Positions 28,775 to 41,727 of a DNA stretch of 64,000 nt are shown here, in pieces. The DNA is taken from positions 269,612 through 333,611 of the forward strand of contig BJOX01000320.1 of assembly GCA_009731375.1 (NCBI GenBank). The letters run 5' to 3'. The notes under the pieces are model-generated. The model did not search any database. It was not told the DNA's origin and saw nothing but the letters and a program-made list of their open reading frames with translations. Source of the stretch: Paulinella micropora (Eukaryota > Cercozoa > Imbricatea > Euglyphida). The position numbers and the translations under genes are program-made. How positions within the stretch are numbered: position 1 is the stretch's first letter; every line of letters begins with the position of its first letter.

Positions 28775-28869
28775 TTGCCATTTTGTCCCGTGCGGGCCGG
28801 CCGGTGTGTGTCTCTGGGGGCGGGGGGTGTGTATTGAAAAAGTGTGACGAAGTGGCCCCCTATACTACT
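28775..28869 (-). repeat. Right terminal inverted repeat
   Basis: Perfect 95-base reverse complement of 7526-7620. Confidence 0.95.
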
Positions 28870-28875
28870 ATATAA
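28870..28875. repeat. Target-site duplication, right copy
   Basis: ATATAA, matching 7520-7525. Confidence 0.9.
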
Positions 28876-29374
28876 AAGAAAGAGCGAGTGTTGATGAGCA
28901 ATGTGGAGTGGTGAAAAATGACTACAAGAAGTTTCTGTTAGTAAGGCCGGGCCGCCGTCGATTCATTTGCGGCAGGTGCCACCCGGAGGAAATCGGTAGC
29001 GATATGTGGAAAATATTTTTACACTGAAGCACAAAACGCTTGACAAACACGTGCGCCAATACCGTACAAACAGTATAGTAGTACTTATAGTACTCACGAT
29101 AAACTCAACACCTTATTTTGTTTTACCCCACCCAACCGAACATGTACTAGTTGCTGATTTTTATGAAATTTTCTTCATAACCAAGAAGAAAAGAAAAGAA
29201 CGACAAGAGAACAAAGGCTCACACCGATTCGCGAAACAGAGTGATCACTCCAAGACTGTTTTGCAGGTGGGTTGTGGCTGTTTGCGTTTTTAAATGTCTT
29301 TTTGCTTGTTCTATGCATTCAGGTGTTTGGAGAAGAGAATCTTGATGTGGTGGACTTGGTTCGGTCAACACACA
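28876..29374. other. Host flank right of the Polinton
   Basis: Mixed non-repeat sequence. A 95-codon frame at 29006-29293 shows no family features and no start context, so no gene is called. Confidence 0.5.
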
Positions 29375-29998
<624 letters not shown>

Positions 29999-30078
29999 CA
30001 TAGGTGTCATTTACGTATTTCTTCCTTTACTCTTTTGGACCTACTTACTGTGTAGTAGACCTTTACGTGGAGACCAGG

Positions 30079-30114
<36 letters not shown>

Positions 30115-30148
30115 CCTACCTATCTATCTATCTATCTATACATACATG

Positions 30149-30180
<32 letters not shown>

Positions 30181-30451
30181 AATACACATACATACATACA
30201 TACATTGTGTGACAGCTAACGTGGAGGTCAGGCATGTTGTGTCTCCTCTCGGGTAGGCTCTATCTCTATCTCTATCTCTATCTCTATATCTCTACCCCTA
30301 CCTCTACTTCCACCTACGTACCTACCTACCTACCTACCTACCTACCTATCTAACCATCTATCTATCTAACCATTTATCTATCTATCTATCTATCAATCTA
30401 TCTATCTATCCATCTATCCGTCTATCCATCCATCCATCCATCTATCTATCT

Positions 30452-30496
<45 letters not shown>

Positions 30497-30551
30497 TAGA
30501 CAGATAGATAGATAGATAGATAGTCTATCTATCTATCTATCTGTCTATCTG

Positions 30552-30591
<40 letters not shown>

Positions 30592-30724
30592 ATCTATCTA
30601 TCTATCTATCTATCTATCTACCTACCTACCTATCTACCTATCCACCTATCTACCCACCTACCCATCTGCCTACCTATCTACCTATCTACCTACTTACCTA
30701 CCTACCTATCTATCTATCTATCTG

Positions 30725-30768
<44 letters not shown>

Positions 30769-30880
30769 GCTATCTATCTGTCTATCTATCTATCTACCTA
30801 CCAACCTACCTACCTACCTACGTATCTATCTATCTATCTACCTATCCATCTATCTATCTAGGTTTGCTATGTGGCTCCGT
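30079..30880. repeat. (TATC)n tract with central GATA inversion
   Basis: Mostly TATC/TACC tetramers. Near 30450-30525 the repeat flips to GATAGATA and back, so this part can form a hairpin. A short CATA run lies near 30138-30205 and non-repeat sequence at 30206-30257. Confidence 0.9.
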
Positions 30881-30934
30881 TGCGTTTTATCTGCTGTGTG
30901 TACTAGCCGGTGCACCGCTACTATCGTACGTACA

Positions 30935-30944
30935 CTTACTTACA

Positions 30945-30979
<35 letters not shown>

Positions 30980-31073
30980 GAACTTACTTACTTACTTACT
31001 TACTAACTTACTTACTTACTTACTTACTTACCTACTTACTTACTTACTCACTTACTTACTCACTTACTTACTC

Positions 31074-31149
<76 letters not shown>

Positions 31150-31150
31150 G

Positions 31151-31194
<44 letters not shown>

Positions 31195-31248
31195 TTACTT
31201 TTTTTTTATCTGTTGTGTGTACTAGCCGGTGCACCGCTACTTTCGTAC

Positions 31249-31285
<37 letters not shown>

Positions 31286-31314
31286 CTACCTACTTACATA
31301 CCTACCTGTTTACC

Positions 31315-31345
<31 letters not shown>

Positions 31346-31370
31346 CTACTTACTTACCTACCTGTTTACC

Positions 31371-31410
<40 letters not shown>

Positions 31411-31423
31411 CACTTACTTACTC

Positions 31424-31498
<75 letters not shown>

Positions 31499-31500
31499 TC
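30935..31500. repeat. (TTAC)n microsatellite, two arrays with shared cassette
   Basis: TTAC tetramers with TTGC, CTCA and TACC variants. The flanking cassette GTGTGTACTAGCCGGTGCACCGCTACT.TCGTAC occurs before both arrays (about 30893-30930 and 31213-31250). Confidence 0.9.
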
Positions 31501-31549
31501 AACTAAGAATGGTTGAGAAAACCGCTCTGATATCTGTCTTTTTGGTGTG

Positions 31550-31781
31550 GCTATCTATCTATCTATCTATCTCTCTATCTACCTACCTACCTACCTACCT
31601 ATCTATCTATCTATCTATCTATCTCTTAAAAGCATGGTAGAAGAAACCGCTCTGTCTCCTTGGCGTGTCTATATCTATCTATCTATCTATCTGTCTATCT
31701 ATGTATCTATCTGTCGGTCTGTCTGTCTGTCTGTCTATCTGTCTATATGTCTGTCTGTCTGTCTGTCTATCTATCTGTCTG

Positions 31782-31817
<36 letters not shown>

Positions 31818-31920
31818 AAAAGCATGGTAGAAGAAACCGCTCTGATATCTGTCTCCTTGGCGTGGCTATCTATCTATCTATCTATCTATCTACCTACCTA
31901 CCTATCTATCTATCTATCTC
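31550..31920. repeat. (TATC)n with repeated AGCATGGTAGAAGAAACC cassette
   Basis: TATC/TGTC arrays are punctuated by a ~50-base cassette (about 31632, 31821, then 32706, 32900 and 33067) containing GAAACCGCTCTGATATCTG. A shorter relative is at 31510. Confidence 0.85.
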
Positions 31921-32653
31921 TGCAAGGGGCGCTTATGGAACGAGCCCTGGCCCCGCCTGGTACTAGGGAGCTTTGGTATCGCCTGTATCAGTCCCTTCCG
32001 TGCAAACATCACGGCTTAGCTGGGCATCGGGTTAATACTTTACCCACAGACTTCCTTGGTTGACGAAATCAGAAGCTCCTTTTTTCTGACATTAGTCGAT
32101 ATCTCATCAGTTGATCTCATCACTTACTCCACGGAGTGAACCAAGGCCACTTGAGGTGTCACTGACCCTCCCTTGGGCTTGGTTTTTTGAAATGGGTGCC
32201 ATCTGTCGACAGACAGAGAATTAGGGGATGGTGTGGGTGTGCTGGGCCCGTGGTGGGGTGCCTTATGTGTGCCTAGCCATACGCCTATAAGTCACATGCC
32301 GAAATAGCGACGGGAAGCACAATCCTGTTCCCTCAGGGTGCCCTTTCTCGCTTGTTGAGCCCGGAATAAAACCCACAGTGCTCTGTCGGTTTATACTAGA
32401 CTGTCGAACAGTCTCGAAACTCCATCTGCTTACTGGGTCCTCTGTAATGGAGGTGGGAGCTCGTTCTGCAAGGGGCGCTTATGGAACGAGCCCTGGCCCC
32501 GCCTGGTACTAGGGAGCTTTGGTATCGCCTGTATCAGTCCCTTCCGTGCAAACATCACGGCTTAGCTGGGCATCGGGTTAATACTTTACCCACAGACTTC
32601 CTTGGTTGACGAAATCAGAAGCTCCTTTTTTCTGACATTAGTCGATATCTCAT
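31921..32653 (+). repeat. Dispersed repeat A, tandem partial dimer
   Basis: A ~546-bp unit of unknown origin. TGCAAGGGGCGCTTATGGAA occurs at 31921 and again at 32467. The unit contains the palindrome AGACTGT-TCGA-ACAGTCT-like sequence near 32398 and ends GATATCTCATC, which flows directly into (TATC)n. It has no long coding frame. Possibly the 3' part of a retroelement, or a satellite. Confidence 0.8.
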
Positions 32654-32947
32654 CTATCTATCTATCTATCTACCTATCTATCTATCTATCTATCTATCTC
32701 TTAAAAGCATGGTAGAGGAAACCGCTCTGATATCTGTCTCCTTGGCGTGGCTATCTATCTATCTACTATCTATCTATCTATCTATCTATCTATCTGTCTA
32801 TCTATCTGTCTGTCTGTCTATCTGTCTATATGTCTGTCTGTCTGTCTGTCTATCTATCCATGTATCTATCTATCTATCTATCTATCTATCTCTTTATAGC
32901 ATGGTAGAAGAAACCGCTCTGATATCTGTTTGATTGGCGTAGCTATC

Positions 32948-32978
<31 letters not shown>

Positions 32979-33008
32979 CTATCGATCGATCGATCTATCG
33001 ATCGATCC

Positions 33009-33043
<35 letters not shown>

Positions 33044-33065
33044 CATCTATCTATCTATCTCTTCA
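32654..33065. repeat. (TATC)n with TGTC and CGAT variants and cassettes
   Basis: Continues the tetranucleotide tract with further copies of the AGCATGGTAGA(A/G)GAAACC cassette. Confidence 0.9.
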
Positions 33066-33129
33066 TAGCATGGTAGAAGAAACCGCTCTGATATCTGTCT
33101 CCTTGGCGTGGCTATGTGCAGGTCACATT

Positions 33130-33252
33130 CTATGTATGTATATATGTATATGTATGTGTGTATGTATGTATGTATGTATGTATGTACGTATGTATGTATA
33201 TCTGATATCTGTCTCCCTGGCCTGGCTATGTGCAGGTCACATTCTATGTATG

Positions 33253-33286
<34 letters not shown>

Positions 33287-33807
33287 TGTATGTATGTGTA
33301 TGTATGTATGTATGTATTGTATTGTGTTGTATTGTGTTGTATTGTATTGTATTGCATTGTATTGCATTGTATTGTAATTGTAATTGTATTGTATTGTATT
33401 GTATTGTATGTATGTAATTAATGTATGTAATGTATGTAATGTATGTAATGTATGTAATGTATGTAATGTATGTATGTATGTATGTATGTATGTATGTATG
33501 TATGTATGTATGTATTATGTATGTATGCATTCATGCATGTCATGCATGCCATGCCATGCCATGCCATGCATCCATCCATCCATCCATCCATCCATGCATT
33601 CATTCATCATGCATGCATGATCTATGCATGCATGCATGCATCCATCATGCATGCGTACATGCATGTATGTATGTGTGTGTGTATGTATGTATGTCATGTC
33701 ATGTCAAGTCATGTCATGCCAGGCCATGGCATGGAGTGGAGTGGAGTGGAGTGGAGTGTAGTGTAATGCACGTACGTACGTTACGTATGTACGTACGTAC
33801 GTATGTT

Positions 33808-33838
<31 letters not shown>

Positions 33839-34495
33839 TGTATGTAATGTATGATGTATGTTGTGTGTTTGTATGTATGTATGTATGTATGTGTGTATGT
33901 ATGTATGTAGTATGTATGTATGTATGTATGCATGTGTGTATGCATGCATGTATGTATGTATGTATGTATGCATGTATGTATGTATGTATGTATGTATGCA
34001 TGTATGTATGTATGCATGCATGTATGTATGTATGTATGTATGTATGTATGTATGTATGTATGTATGTATGTTTGTATGTATGTATGTATGTATGTGATGT
34101 AGTTCCTGGTGCATTGGTCTGTCGGGATAAATATGTATGTATTTATGTGTGTGTATGTGTATGTATGTATGTATGTATGTATGTGATGTAGCTGGTGCAT
34201 TGGTCTGTCGGGATAAATGTATGTATGTATGTATGTATGTGATGTAGTTCCTGGTGCATTGGTCTGTCGGGATAAATGTATGTATGTATGTATGTATGCA
34301 TGTATGTATGTGTGTGTATGTATGTATGTATGTATGTATGTGATTTAGTTCCTGGTGCATTGGTCTGTCGGGATAAATGGTCTGATACTACATACATACA
34401 TACATACACATATACATACATACATACATATATACATACATACATACATATATACATACATACATACATACATACATATACATGCACACACTCAG
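33130..34495. repeat. (TGTA)n tract with cassettes, (TATTG)n patch and CATGC runs
   Basis: TGTA tetramers with a TATTG pentamer patch (33316-33405), CATGC/CCATC runs (33530-33650) and GTACG patches. A cassette GTTCCTGGTGCATTGGTCTG...GGGATAAAT recurs near 34100, 34250 and 34348, with a shorter form at 34190. The end flips to TACA (from about 34388). Confidence 0.9.
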
Positions 34496-34605
34496 AACAT
34501 GAATACGTAAGATGCATGCATGACATACATACGTATCATACATACATAACATACGTACATAACATGCATAAGGACATGGACAAGTAAGACAGGAGTCGAA
34601 GGTAA

Positions 34606-35290
34606 CGAAAATCTAGCTGGTTTTGCGGTGATTTTCCGGAAACTCGCCTCATTTTGCTCTACTCTCCTATTTTGGCGAAAATTTAGCGGGATTTGTGTGA
34701 TGTTCCGGACCCACCGCACTTTGCCCTCTGCTATCAGATTTAGCGATATTTGTGTGATGTTCCGGAAACCACCGCATTTTGCCCTCTCCTATCATATTTG
34801 GCGAAAATTTAGCGGTATTTGCGTGCTTTCCCGGACACGCGAAAATTTAGCGGGATTTGCGTTCTTTCCAGGAAATTCACCGCACTTTGCCCTCTCCTGT
34901 CATATTTTGGCAAAAATTTAGCGGTATTTCGGTTGTGTTCCGGAAACTCACCGCACTTTGCGCTCCTTTATCATATTTTGGCTTGAATATTAATTAATAT
35001 CCTGTCAGACAAGATACTTAGTTTCTTAGCTAGCTTAGATATTGAATTAATATCTGGTCTGTTTCTAGTGTTTCTAGTGCTTCTAGTGTTTTGTGTATAA
35101 ATATTATAAATTCTATGTTTTTGACTAGATATTACGAATTTCTATGGAAAATTCAGACGGGATATTGTTAAAAATTGCGTTAGTGTGCAGAAAAAGACTT
35201 TGTCTAGTCTCGACACCAAGAATTGGCGAAAATTTAGCGGGATTTGCGTGATGTTCCGGAAACTCACCCCACTTTCGCCTCCTGTGTCAT
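34606..35290 (+). repeat. Degenerate minisatellite (GGCGAAAATTTAGCGGGATTTG family)
   Basis: The motif AAATTTAGCGG.ATTTG.GTG.T.TTCCGG recurs about eight times with ~55-80-base spacing between 34606 and 34950, often followed by CACCGCA.TTTGCCCTC. A further copy lies near 35225-35280. The copies are diverged. Confidence 0.75.
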
Positions 35291-35390
35291 GTCTTGGCTT
35301 TACATACATAATATACATACAAAACATGTGTGTAGGAGTAGGTGGCTACGGGTCTACCTCTCTAGCCCCACCTCGCTACAGGTTCATCAT

Positions 35391-35392
<2 letters not shown>

Positions 35393-35421
<29 letters not shown>

Positions 35422-35585
35422 TGTAATGTAATGTAATGTAATGTAGTGTAATGTAATGTAATGTCATGTAATGTAAAGTAGTAATGTTATGTTATGTTAT
35501 GTTATGTTATGTAATGTTATGTAATGTAATGTAATGTAATGTAATGTTGTAATGTTATGTTATGTTATGTTATGTTATGTGTATG
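35393..35585. repeat. (TGTA)n and (TAATG)/(TGTTA)n microsatellites
   Basis: Tetramers at first, then ATGTA and TGTTA pentamers. Confidence 0.9.
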
Positions 35586-35639
35586 TGTATGCAGACATTA
35601 GACGGAGTGCTACAGCTATCCACACTCTCTACACTTGCA

Positions 35640-36017
35640 GGTATATATCTATGTATGTATATGTAATATTGTATATATATTTGAACACATATTGATAGAC
35701 AATAGATACATATATGTATGTATGTATGTATGTATACATACATACATACATACATACATACGTATATATGTACATACATACATACATACATACATACACG
35801 CATGAATAAATACATGTATATACATGAAAACTGTATGTATGTATGTATGTATGTATGTATGTATGTATGTATATAGCCACAATGATGGGCGCATACTTTC
35901 TAGTTCTCATCATTCCTACATACATACATACACACATACATACATACATACATATATATATATATGTATATATATATACGTATACGTATATATATATATA
36001 TACATACATATATACAT

Positions 36018-36055
<38 letters not shown>

Positions 36056-36165
36056 CATATATATATAATACATACATACATACATACATACATACATGAC
36101 GCAGGGACAATGATGGGGGCATACTTTCTAGTACTCGATCATGGAACACCCTGGCAGGTATGATG

Positions 36166-36212
<47 letters not shown>

Positions 36213-36236
36213 TTGGATAGTTAGATAGATGTATCT

Positions 36237-36272
<36 letters not shown>
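35640..36272. repeat. (TGTA)/(TACA)/(TA)n and (GATA)/(TATC)n tract
   Basis: Contains two copies of the cassette ATGATGGG(C/G)GCATACTTTCTAGT (35882 and 36111). It ends with GATA (36168-36213) facing TATC (36238-36272), another hairpin-forming pair. Confidence 0.9.
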
Positions 36273-36274
<2 letters not shown>

Positions 36275-37187
36275 GCCTATAAGTCACATGCCGAAATAGC
36301 GACGGGAAGCACAATCCTGTTCCTTCAGGGTGCCCTTTCTCGCTTGTTGAGCCCGGAATAAAACCCACAGTGCTCTGTCGGTTATACTAGACTGTCGAAC
36401 AGTCTCGAAACTCCATCTGCTTACTGGGTCCTCTGTAATGGAGGTGGGAGCTCGTTCTGCAAGGGGCGCTTATGGAACGAGCCCTGGCCCCGCCTGGTAC
36501 TAGGGAGCTTTGGTATCGCCTGTATCAGTCCCTTCCGTGCAAACATCACGGCTTAGCTGGGCATCGGGTTAATACTTTACCCACAGACTTCCTTGGTTGA
36601 CGAAATCAGAAGCTCCTTTTTTCTGACATTAGTCGATATCTCATCTGTTGATCTCATCACTTACTCCACGGAGTGAACCAAGGCCACTTGAGGTGTCACT
36701 GACCCTCCCTTGGGCTTGGTTTTTTGAAATGGGTGCCATCTGTCGACAGACAGAGAATTAGGGGATGGTGTAGGTGTGCTGGGTCCGTGGTGGGTGCCTT
36801 ATGTGCCTAGCCATACGCCTATAAGTCACATGCCGAAATAGCGACGGGAAGCACAATCCTGTTCCCTCAGGGTGCCCTTTCTCGCTTGTTGAGCCCGGAA
36901 TAAAACCCACAGTGCTCTGTCGGTTATACTAGACTGTCGAACAGTCTCGAAACTCCATCTGCTTACTGGGTCCTCTGTAATGGAGGTGGGAGCTCGTTCT
37001 GCAAGGGGCGCTTATGGAACGAGTCCTGGCCCCGCCTGGTACTAGGGAGATTCGGTATCGCCTGTATCAGTCCCTTCCGTGCAAACATCACGGCTTAGCT
37101 GGGCATCGGGTTAATACTTTACCCACAGACCTCCTTGGCTGACGAAATCAGAAGCTCCTTTTTTCTGACATTAGTCGATATCTCATC
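36275..37187 (+). repeat. Dispersed repeat A, tandem copies
   Basis: Same family as 31921-32653, about 1.7 units with ~541-base spacing. It ends GATATCTCATC then (TATC)n, and begins at the end of another TATC array. Confidence 0.85.
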
Positions 37188-37197
37188 TATCTATCTA

Positions 37198-37234
<37 letters not shown>

Positions 37235-37310
37235 ATCTATCTATCTATCTATCTGTCTATCTGTCTATCTATCTATCTGTCTATCTGTCTGTCTATCTGT
37301 CTATCTAATA

Positions 37311-37358
<48 letters not shown>

Positions 37359-37919
37359 CATACATACATACATACATACATACGTACATACATCTACATA
37401 CATATATACATACATACATACATACAAACAGGAGTGGCCTTCGCCATGTCGTGTCGGATACATACATGCATACATACATACATACATACATACATACATA
37501 CACACATTCATACAGGAATGGCCCTCACCATGTCTTGTCGGATACATACATGCATACATGCATACATATATACATACATACATACATGCATACATACATA
37601 CATACATACATACATACATACGTACATGCATACATCCATACATACATACATACATACATACGTACATGCATACATACATACACACATACATACATACATA
37701 CATACATACATACATACGTACGTACATGCATACATACATACACACATACATACATACATACATAAATACATACATACATGCATGCATACATACATACATA
37801 CATGCATACATACATACATACATACATACAGGAATGGCCCTCGCCATGTCTTGTCGGATCTCTTGTCGGGTACATCTATCTATCTATCTATCTATCTATC
37901 CATCTATCTATCTATCTAT

Positions 37920-37966
<47 letters not shown>
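37188..37966. repeat. (TATC)n, (CATA)n with cassettes and poly-T run
   Basis: CATA arrays are interrupted by a cassette containing GGCC.TC.CCATGTC.TGTCGGAT (37432, 37519 and 37834). The tract ends in TATC and a 44-base T run at 37923-37966 before the N gap. Confidence 0.9.
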
Positions 37967-37970
<4 letters not shown>

Positions 37971-38055
37971 NNNNNNNNNNNNNNNNNNNNNNNNNNNNNN
38001 NNNNNNNNNNNNNNNNNNNNNNNNNNNNNNNNNNNNNNNNNNNNNNNNNNNNNNN
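37971..38055. other. Assembly gap (N)
   Basis: 85 unresolved bases after a poly-T run. Confidence 1.
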
Positions 38056-38153
38056 CAGTCCCTTCCGTGCAAACATCACGGCTTAGCTGGGCATCGGGTT
38101 AATACTTTACCCACAGACTTCAAGGCTGAGCATCCGCCGCAGGGCCTCGCAAG
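38056..38153 (+). repeat. Dispersed repeat A fragment
   Basis: Matches the CAGTCCCTTCCGTGCAAACA part of the repeat for ~65 bases, then different sequence, then (TATC)n. Confidence 0.75.
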
Positions 38154-38155
38154 AA

Positions 38156-38209
<54 letters not shown>

Positions 38210-38721
38210 AGGCCACTTGAGGTGTCACTGACCCTCTCTTGGGCTTGATTTTTTGAAATGGGTGCCATCTGTCGACAGACAGAGAATTAGGGGATGGTGT
38301 GGGTGTGCTGGGCCCGTGGTGGGGTGCCTTATGTGTGCCTAGCCATACGCCTATAAGTCATATGCCGAAATAGCGACGGGAAGCACAATCCTGTTCCCTC
38401 AGGGTGCCCTTTCTCGCTTGTTGAGCCCGGAATAAAACCCACAGTGCTCTGTCGGTTTATACTAGACTGTCGAACAGTCTCGAAACTCCATCTGCTTACT
38501 GGGCCCTCTGTAATGGAGGTGGGAGCTCGTTCTGCAAGGGGCGCTTTATGGAACGAGCCCTGGCCCCGCCTGGTACCAGGAAGCTTTGGTATTGCCTGTA
38601 TCAGTCCCTTCCGTGCAAACATCACGGCTTAGCTGGGCATCGGGTTAATACTTTACCCACAGACTTCCTGGTTGACGAAATCAGAAGCTCCTTTTTTCTG
38701 ACATTAGTCGATATTTCATCT
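38210..38721 (+). repeat. Dispersed repeat A, near-complete unit
   Basis: One ~510-base unit, flanked by (TATC)n on both sides. It ends GATATTTCATC. The left edge differs from those of the other copies, consistent with 5' truncation. Confidence 0.85.
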
Positions 38722-38775
38722 ATCTATCTATCGCTACGGGCAAATCAGCCTGGAGACCAGATTCCTCGCTGAATG

Positions 38776-38821
<46 letters not shown>

Positions 38822-38823
38822 GT

Positions 38824-38866
<43 letters not shown>

Positions 38867-38926
38867 TAATATTATATTATAATAATAATAATAATAATAA
38901 TAATGATAATAATAATAATAATAATG

Positions 38927-38966
<40 letters not shown>

Positions 38967-39009
38967 TAACAATAAGACTAATAATAATAATAACAATAAC
39001 AATAACATT

Positions 39010-39063
<54 letters not shown>
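38776..39063. repeat. (ATT)n/(AAT)n palindromic microsatellite
   Basis: ATT repeats flip to AAT repeats near 38822, giving a hairpin-forming tract. AAT then continues with ATG and AAC variants. Confidence 0.9.
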
Positions 39064-39065
<2 letters not shown>

Positions 39066-39347
39066 GCTGCGGTATAAAGCCGAGCTTTTACCCCAAATCA
39101 CGCGACCGATGGCCCCGTTACTTGGTCTCGCTACCTAGACCGAAGCCCAGAGTGTCGGGCCGAATAAGCGTTACAAGGATCGGAGCGCAGACGGGGCCGG
39201 CCGGAGGAGCCCCGAGAGGCCCCCTCAGGTCCAAGTCAAGCAAAAGATATGGAAGGACGTTAATTGTAATATGGGGCTGGGAATGGGCTGGGGGAATCGG
39301 TCAGTTTGACTAGGGCAGGTCGCCGACCAGATTGGTGGGGCAGGCTC

Positions 39348-39391
<44 letters not shown>
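39064..39391. other. GC-richer unassigned fragment ended by (TATC)n
   Basis: About 280 bases bounded by AAT and TATC repeats. No gene is recognisable. Composition is like the LINE fragment that follows, so it may be a piece of the same element. Confidence 0.5.
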
Positions 39392-39392
<1 letters not shown>

Positions 39393-40450
39393 AGGACACG
39401 AGCAGGACGTCGTCGACGTGGCAGGCACAGTGTGCTTCGACTGTGCTTCGCTCATAGCGGATGACCTCGCTCTAAAAGGGAATTGGCTCTCGTTCAAAAG
39501 CTCAGTCGACGGGTCGGCTGTACCCTCCGACCCAGAAAGCAGAGAGGGAGCGAGGGTCAATACTAGGAGAGCGTGGGACTGAGCGGTGGACGACTGGTCG
39601 GTCGACACCATTTGGCCAAGCCAACGCAGGCTGCTGAAAAAGTTGGCAGCCAGGCCAGACTTATCGCTAGTACGATGCACGACACCACTAAGTTTCAGCC
39701 TCTTCTTGCCACGAGGAGCAACGGGGCCACCAATATCCTTCGTCGACGATTGTTGACAGGATTGGCAGCCTTGAACCACCTCCTGGCGAAAACCGTACGC
39801 TCACGTTCGTCACTCTGCCCCTGCGGGGAGGGAGAAGAAACGGTGGAACATTTCCTCCTTGATTGTGATCTGTACGGTAGCGACATGGACCTCATGATGG
39901 CTACCTGCGAACGCAAGGACAAGCCCAACTGTGACCAGTTGCCAGGATTATCCGGTGAGGGCTCGGAAGCAGAAATGAGCGCGTTCATTCTGGGGGCCCC
40001 GGCGCGACAGCGCATCCCCTGCCCGAGCGCGGATGCACATGTCCAACTAATTGTCCAACAAGCCTACGAAACCCGAGGCTGAGAGTTGGCCCGCCTTCTG
40101 AGGCCCGCTGCCGATCGAGACGGCCAGCAGGACATCAGGAGTTACTTTGTTTCCAAACAACCTCGCGACCAATCACACCATGCACCCAATAACTCTCCCA
40201 GTCCCAACTCCTCCGTTCCAGACACTCAAAGGCCCCACAAGAGGACACGCGTAGAACCGTCAGACTGCACGAAGTCGGGGCCTAGTGCCCATTCCCAGCC
40301 TTTTTTTTTTTCTGAGCTCGCCCATAAAAGGTACTCACCCACTTGGTGAGTGGATCCCTTCGCTGGCCCTTGGTTATGAGGGAGCCAGGAAGGCGAAGGC
40401 AGGCCTGAGCCAAGGGTGCCTCCTGGTAGGACGCTTATGGCCGTTTGGCA
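39392..40450 (+). pseudogene. Non-LTR retrotransposon C-terminal fragment
   Basis: An open frame to 40082 encodes RRRLLTGLAALNHLLAKT followed by LCPCGEGEETVEHFLLDC, a CxC-x8-H-x4-C zinc-knuckle. That motif closes the reverse transcriptase (zf-RVT) of many LINEs. The frame start is not an ATG, and the catalytic RT domain is absent, so this is a 5'-truncated copy. The remaining ~370 bases are probably 3' UTR. The left edge is (TATC)n and the right edge leads into (TATC)n. Confidence 0.7.
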
Positions 40451-40473
40451 ATGCGACGCTCCACATCTAAACA

Positions 40474-40480
40474 TATCTAC

Positions 40481-40518
<38 letters not shown>

Positions 40519-40710
40519 GTCTATCTATCCATCCATCTATCTATCTATCTATCTATCTACCTACCTATCTACCTACCTATCTATCTATCTATCTATCTAT
40601 CCATCTATCTATCTATCTATCTATATCTATCTATCCATCTATCTATATATCTATCTATCTATCTGTCTGTCTGTCTGCCTGTCTGTCTGTCTGCCTGTCT
40701 GTCTGTCTGC

Positions 40711-40752
<42 letters not shown>

Positions 40753-40859
40753 GTCTGTCTGTCTGTCTATCTATATCTATATCTATATCTATATCTATAT
40801 CCATATCCATATACATATACATATATATATACATATATATATATGTATATGTATGTATG

Positions 40860-40894
<35 letters not shown>

Positions 40895-41003
40895 ATTTGT
40901 TTATTTATTTATTACTGTGTCTATCTGTCTCTCATCTATCTATCCTCCCCCTGTCTTGTCGGATCACTTGTCCTTTTCTATCTATCTATCTATCTATCTA
41001 TCG

Positions 41004-41039
<36 letters not shown>

Positions 41040-41099
41040 GTCTATCTATCTATCTATCTATGTCTATCTATCTATTTACCTACTTACCTACATACGTAC

Positions 41100-41137
<38 letters not shown>

Positions 41138-41145
41138 GTGTATCT
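40474..41145. repeat. (TATC)n tract with TGTC, TACC and TA patches
   Basis: Tetramer arrays with a CTGTCTTGTCGGATCACTTGTC patch near 40952, related to the cassette at 37850. Confidence 0.9.
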
Positions 41146-41200
41146 ATATTTTCATGTTATCAAAGGTTCTGTGTGTCTCCGGCCGTGCTTCTGGTTAGAG

Positions 41201-41251
<51 letters not shown>

Positions 41252-41403
41252 GGGAGAGGGAGAGGGGAGGGAGGGGGGAGGAGGGGAAGGAAAGATAGAG
41301 AATGTACGTGATGTATGTTATGTATGTATATATAACAGGCTTGAACAGGAATTTAACATCTGCCTCTCCGCCCAGAGGTGTTCACACACACACACACACA
41401 CAC

Positions 41404-41435
<32 letters not shown>

Positions 41436-41693
41436 CATACATACATACATACACACACACATACATACATACATACATGCATATATACATATGCATACAT
41501 ACATATGCATACGTACATACATACATGCATACGTACATACATACATGCATGCATGCATACATACATACATACATACATACATACGTGCATGCATGCATGC
41601 ATGCATACGTACGTACGTACGTACGTACGTACGTACATACATACATACATACATACATAAATACATACGTACATACGTACATGCATACATACA

Positions 41694-41727
<34 letters not shown>

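Larger units (their letters stand above)
7526..28869. mobile_element. Complete Polinton/Maverick element (endogenous virus-like)
   Basis: A 21,344-bp element bounded by 95-bp perfect inverted repeats and a 6-bp target duplication. It begins 5'-AG and ends CT-3'. Its gene set is diagnostic: protein-primed DNA polymerase B, rve-type integrase, A32-like ATPase, adenain-like protease, and penton-like and double-jelly-roll capsid proteins. The virion genes imply that an ancestor could form particles. The interior is AT-richer than the right-hand retroelement array. Several genes are frame-broken, so this copy may be defective or may carry sequencing errors. A polinton-like virus is an alternative name. 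The intact POLB plus INT plus PRO plus ATP set, the size and the 6-bp duplication favour Polinton. Confidence 0.95.

Noticed and set aside
7526-28869. Virophage or free virus genome contaminating the scaffold
   Set aside because: Exact inverted repeats flanked by a 6-bp target duplication, with host-type repeats on both sides, indicate integration into the host chromosome.
29006-29293. 95-codon frame right of the element
   Set aside because: No homology features, no coding neighbours, and low-complexity Lys-rich content. It is not a supportable gene.
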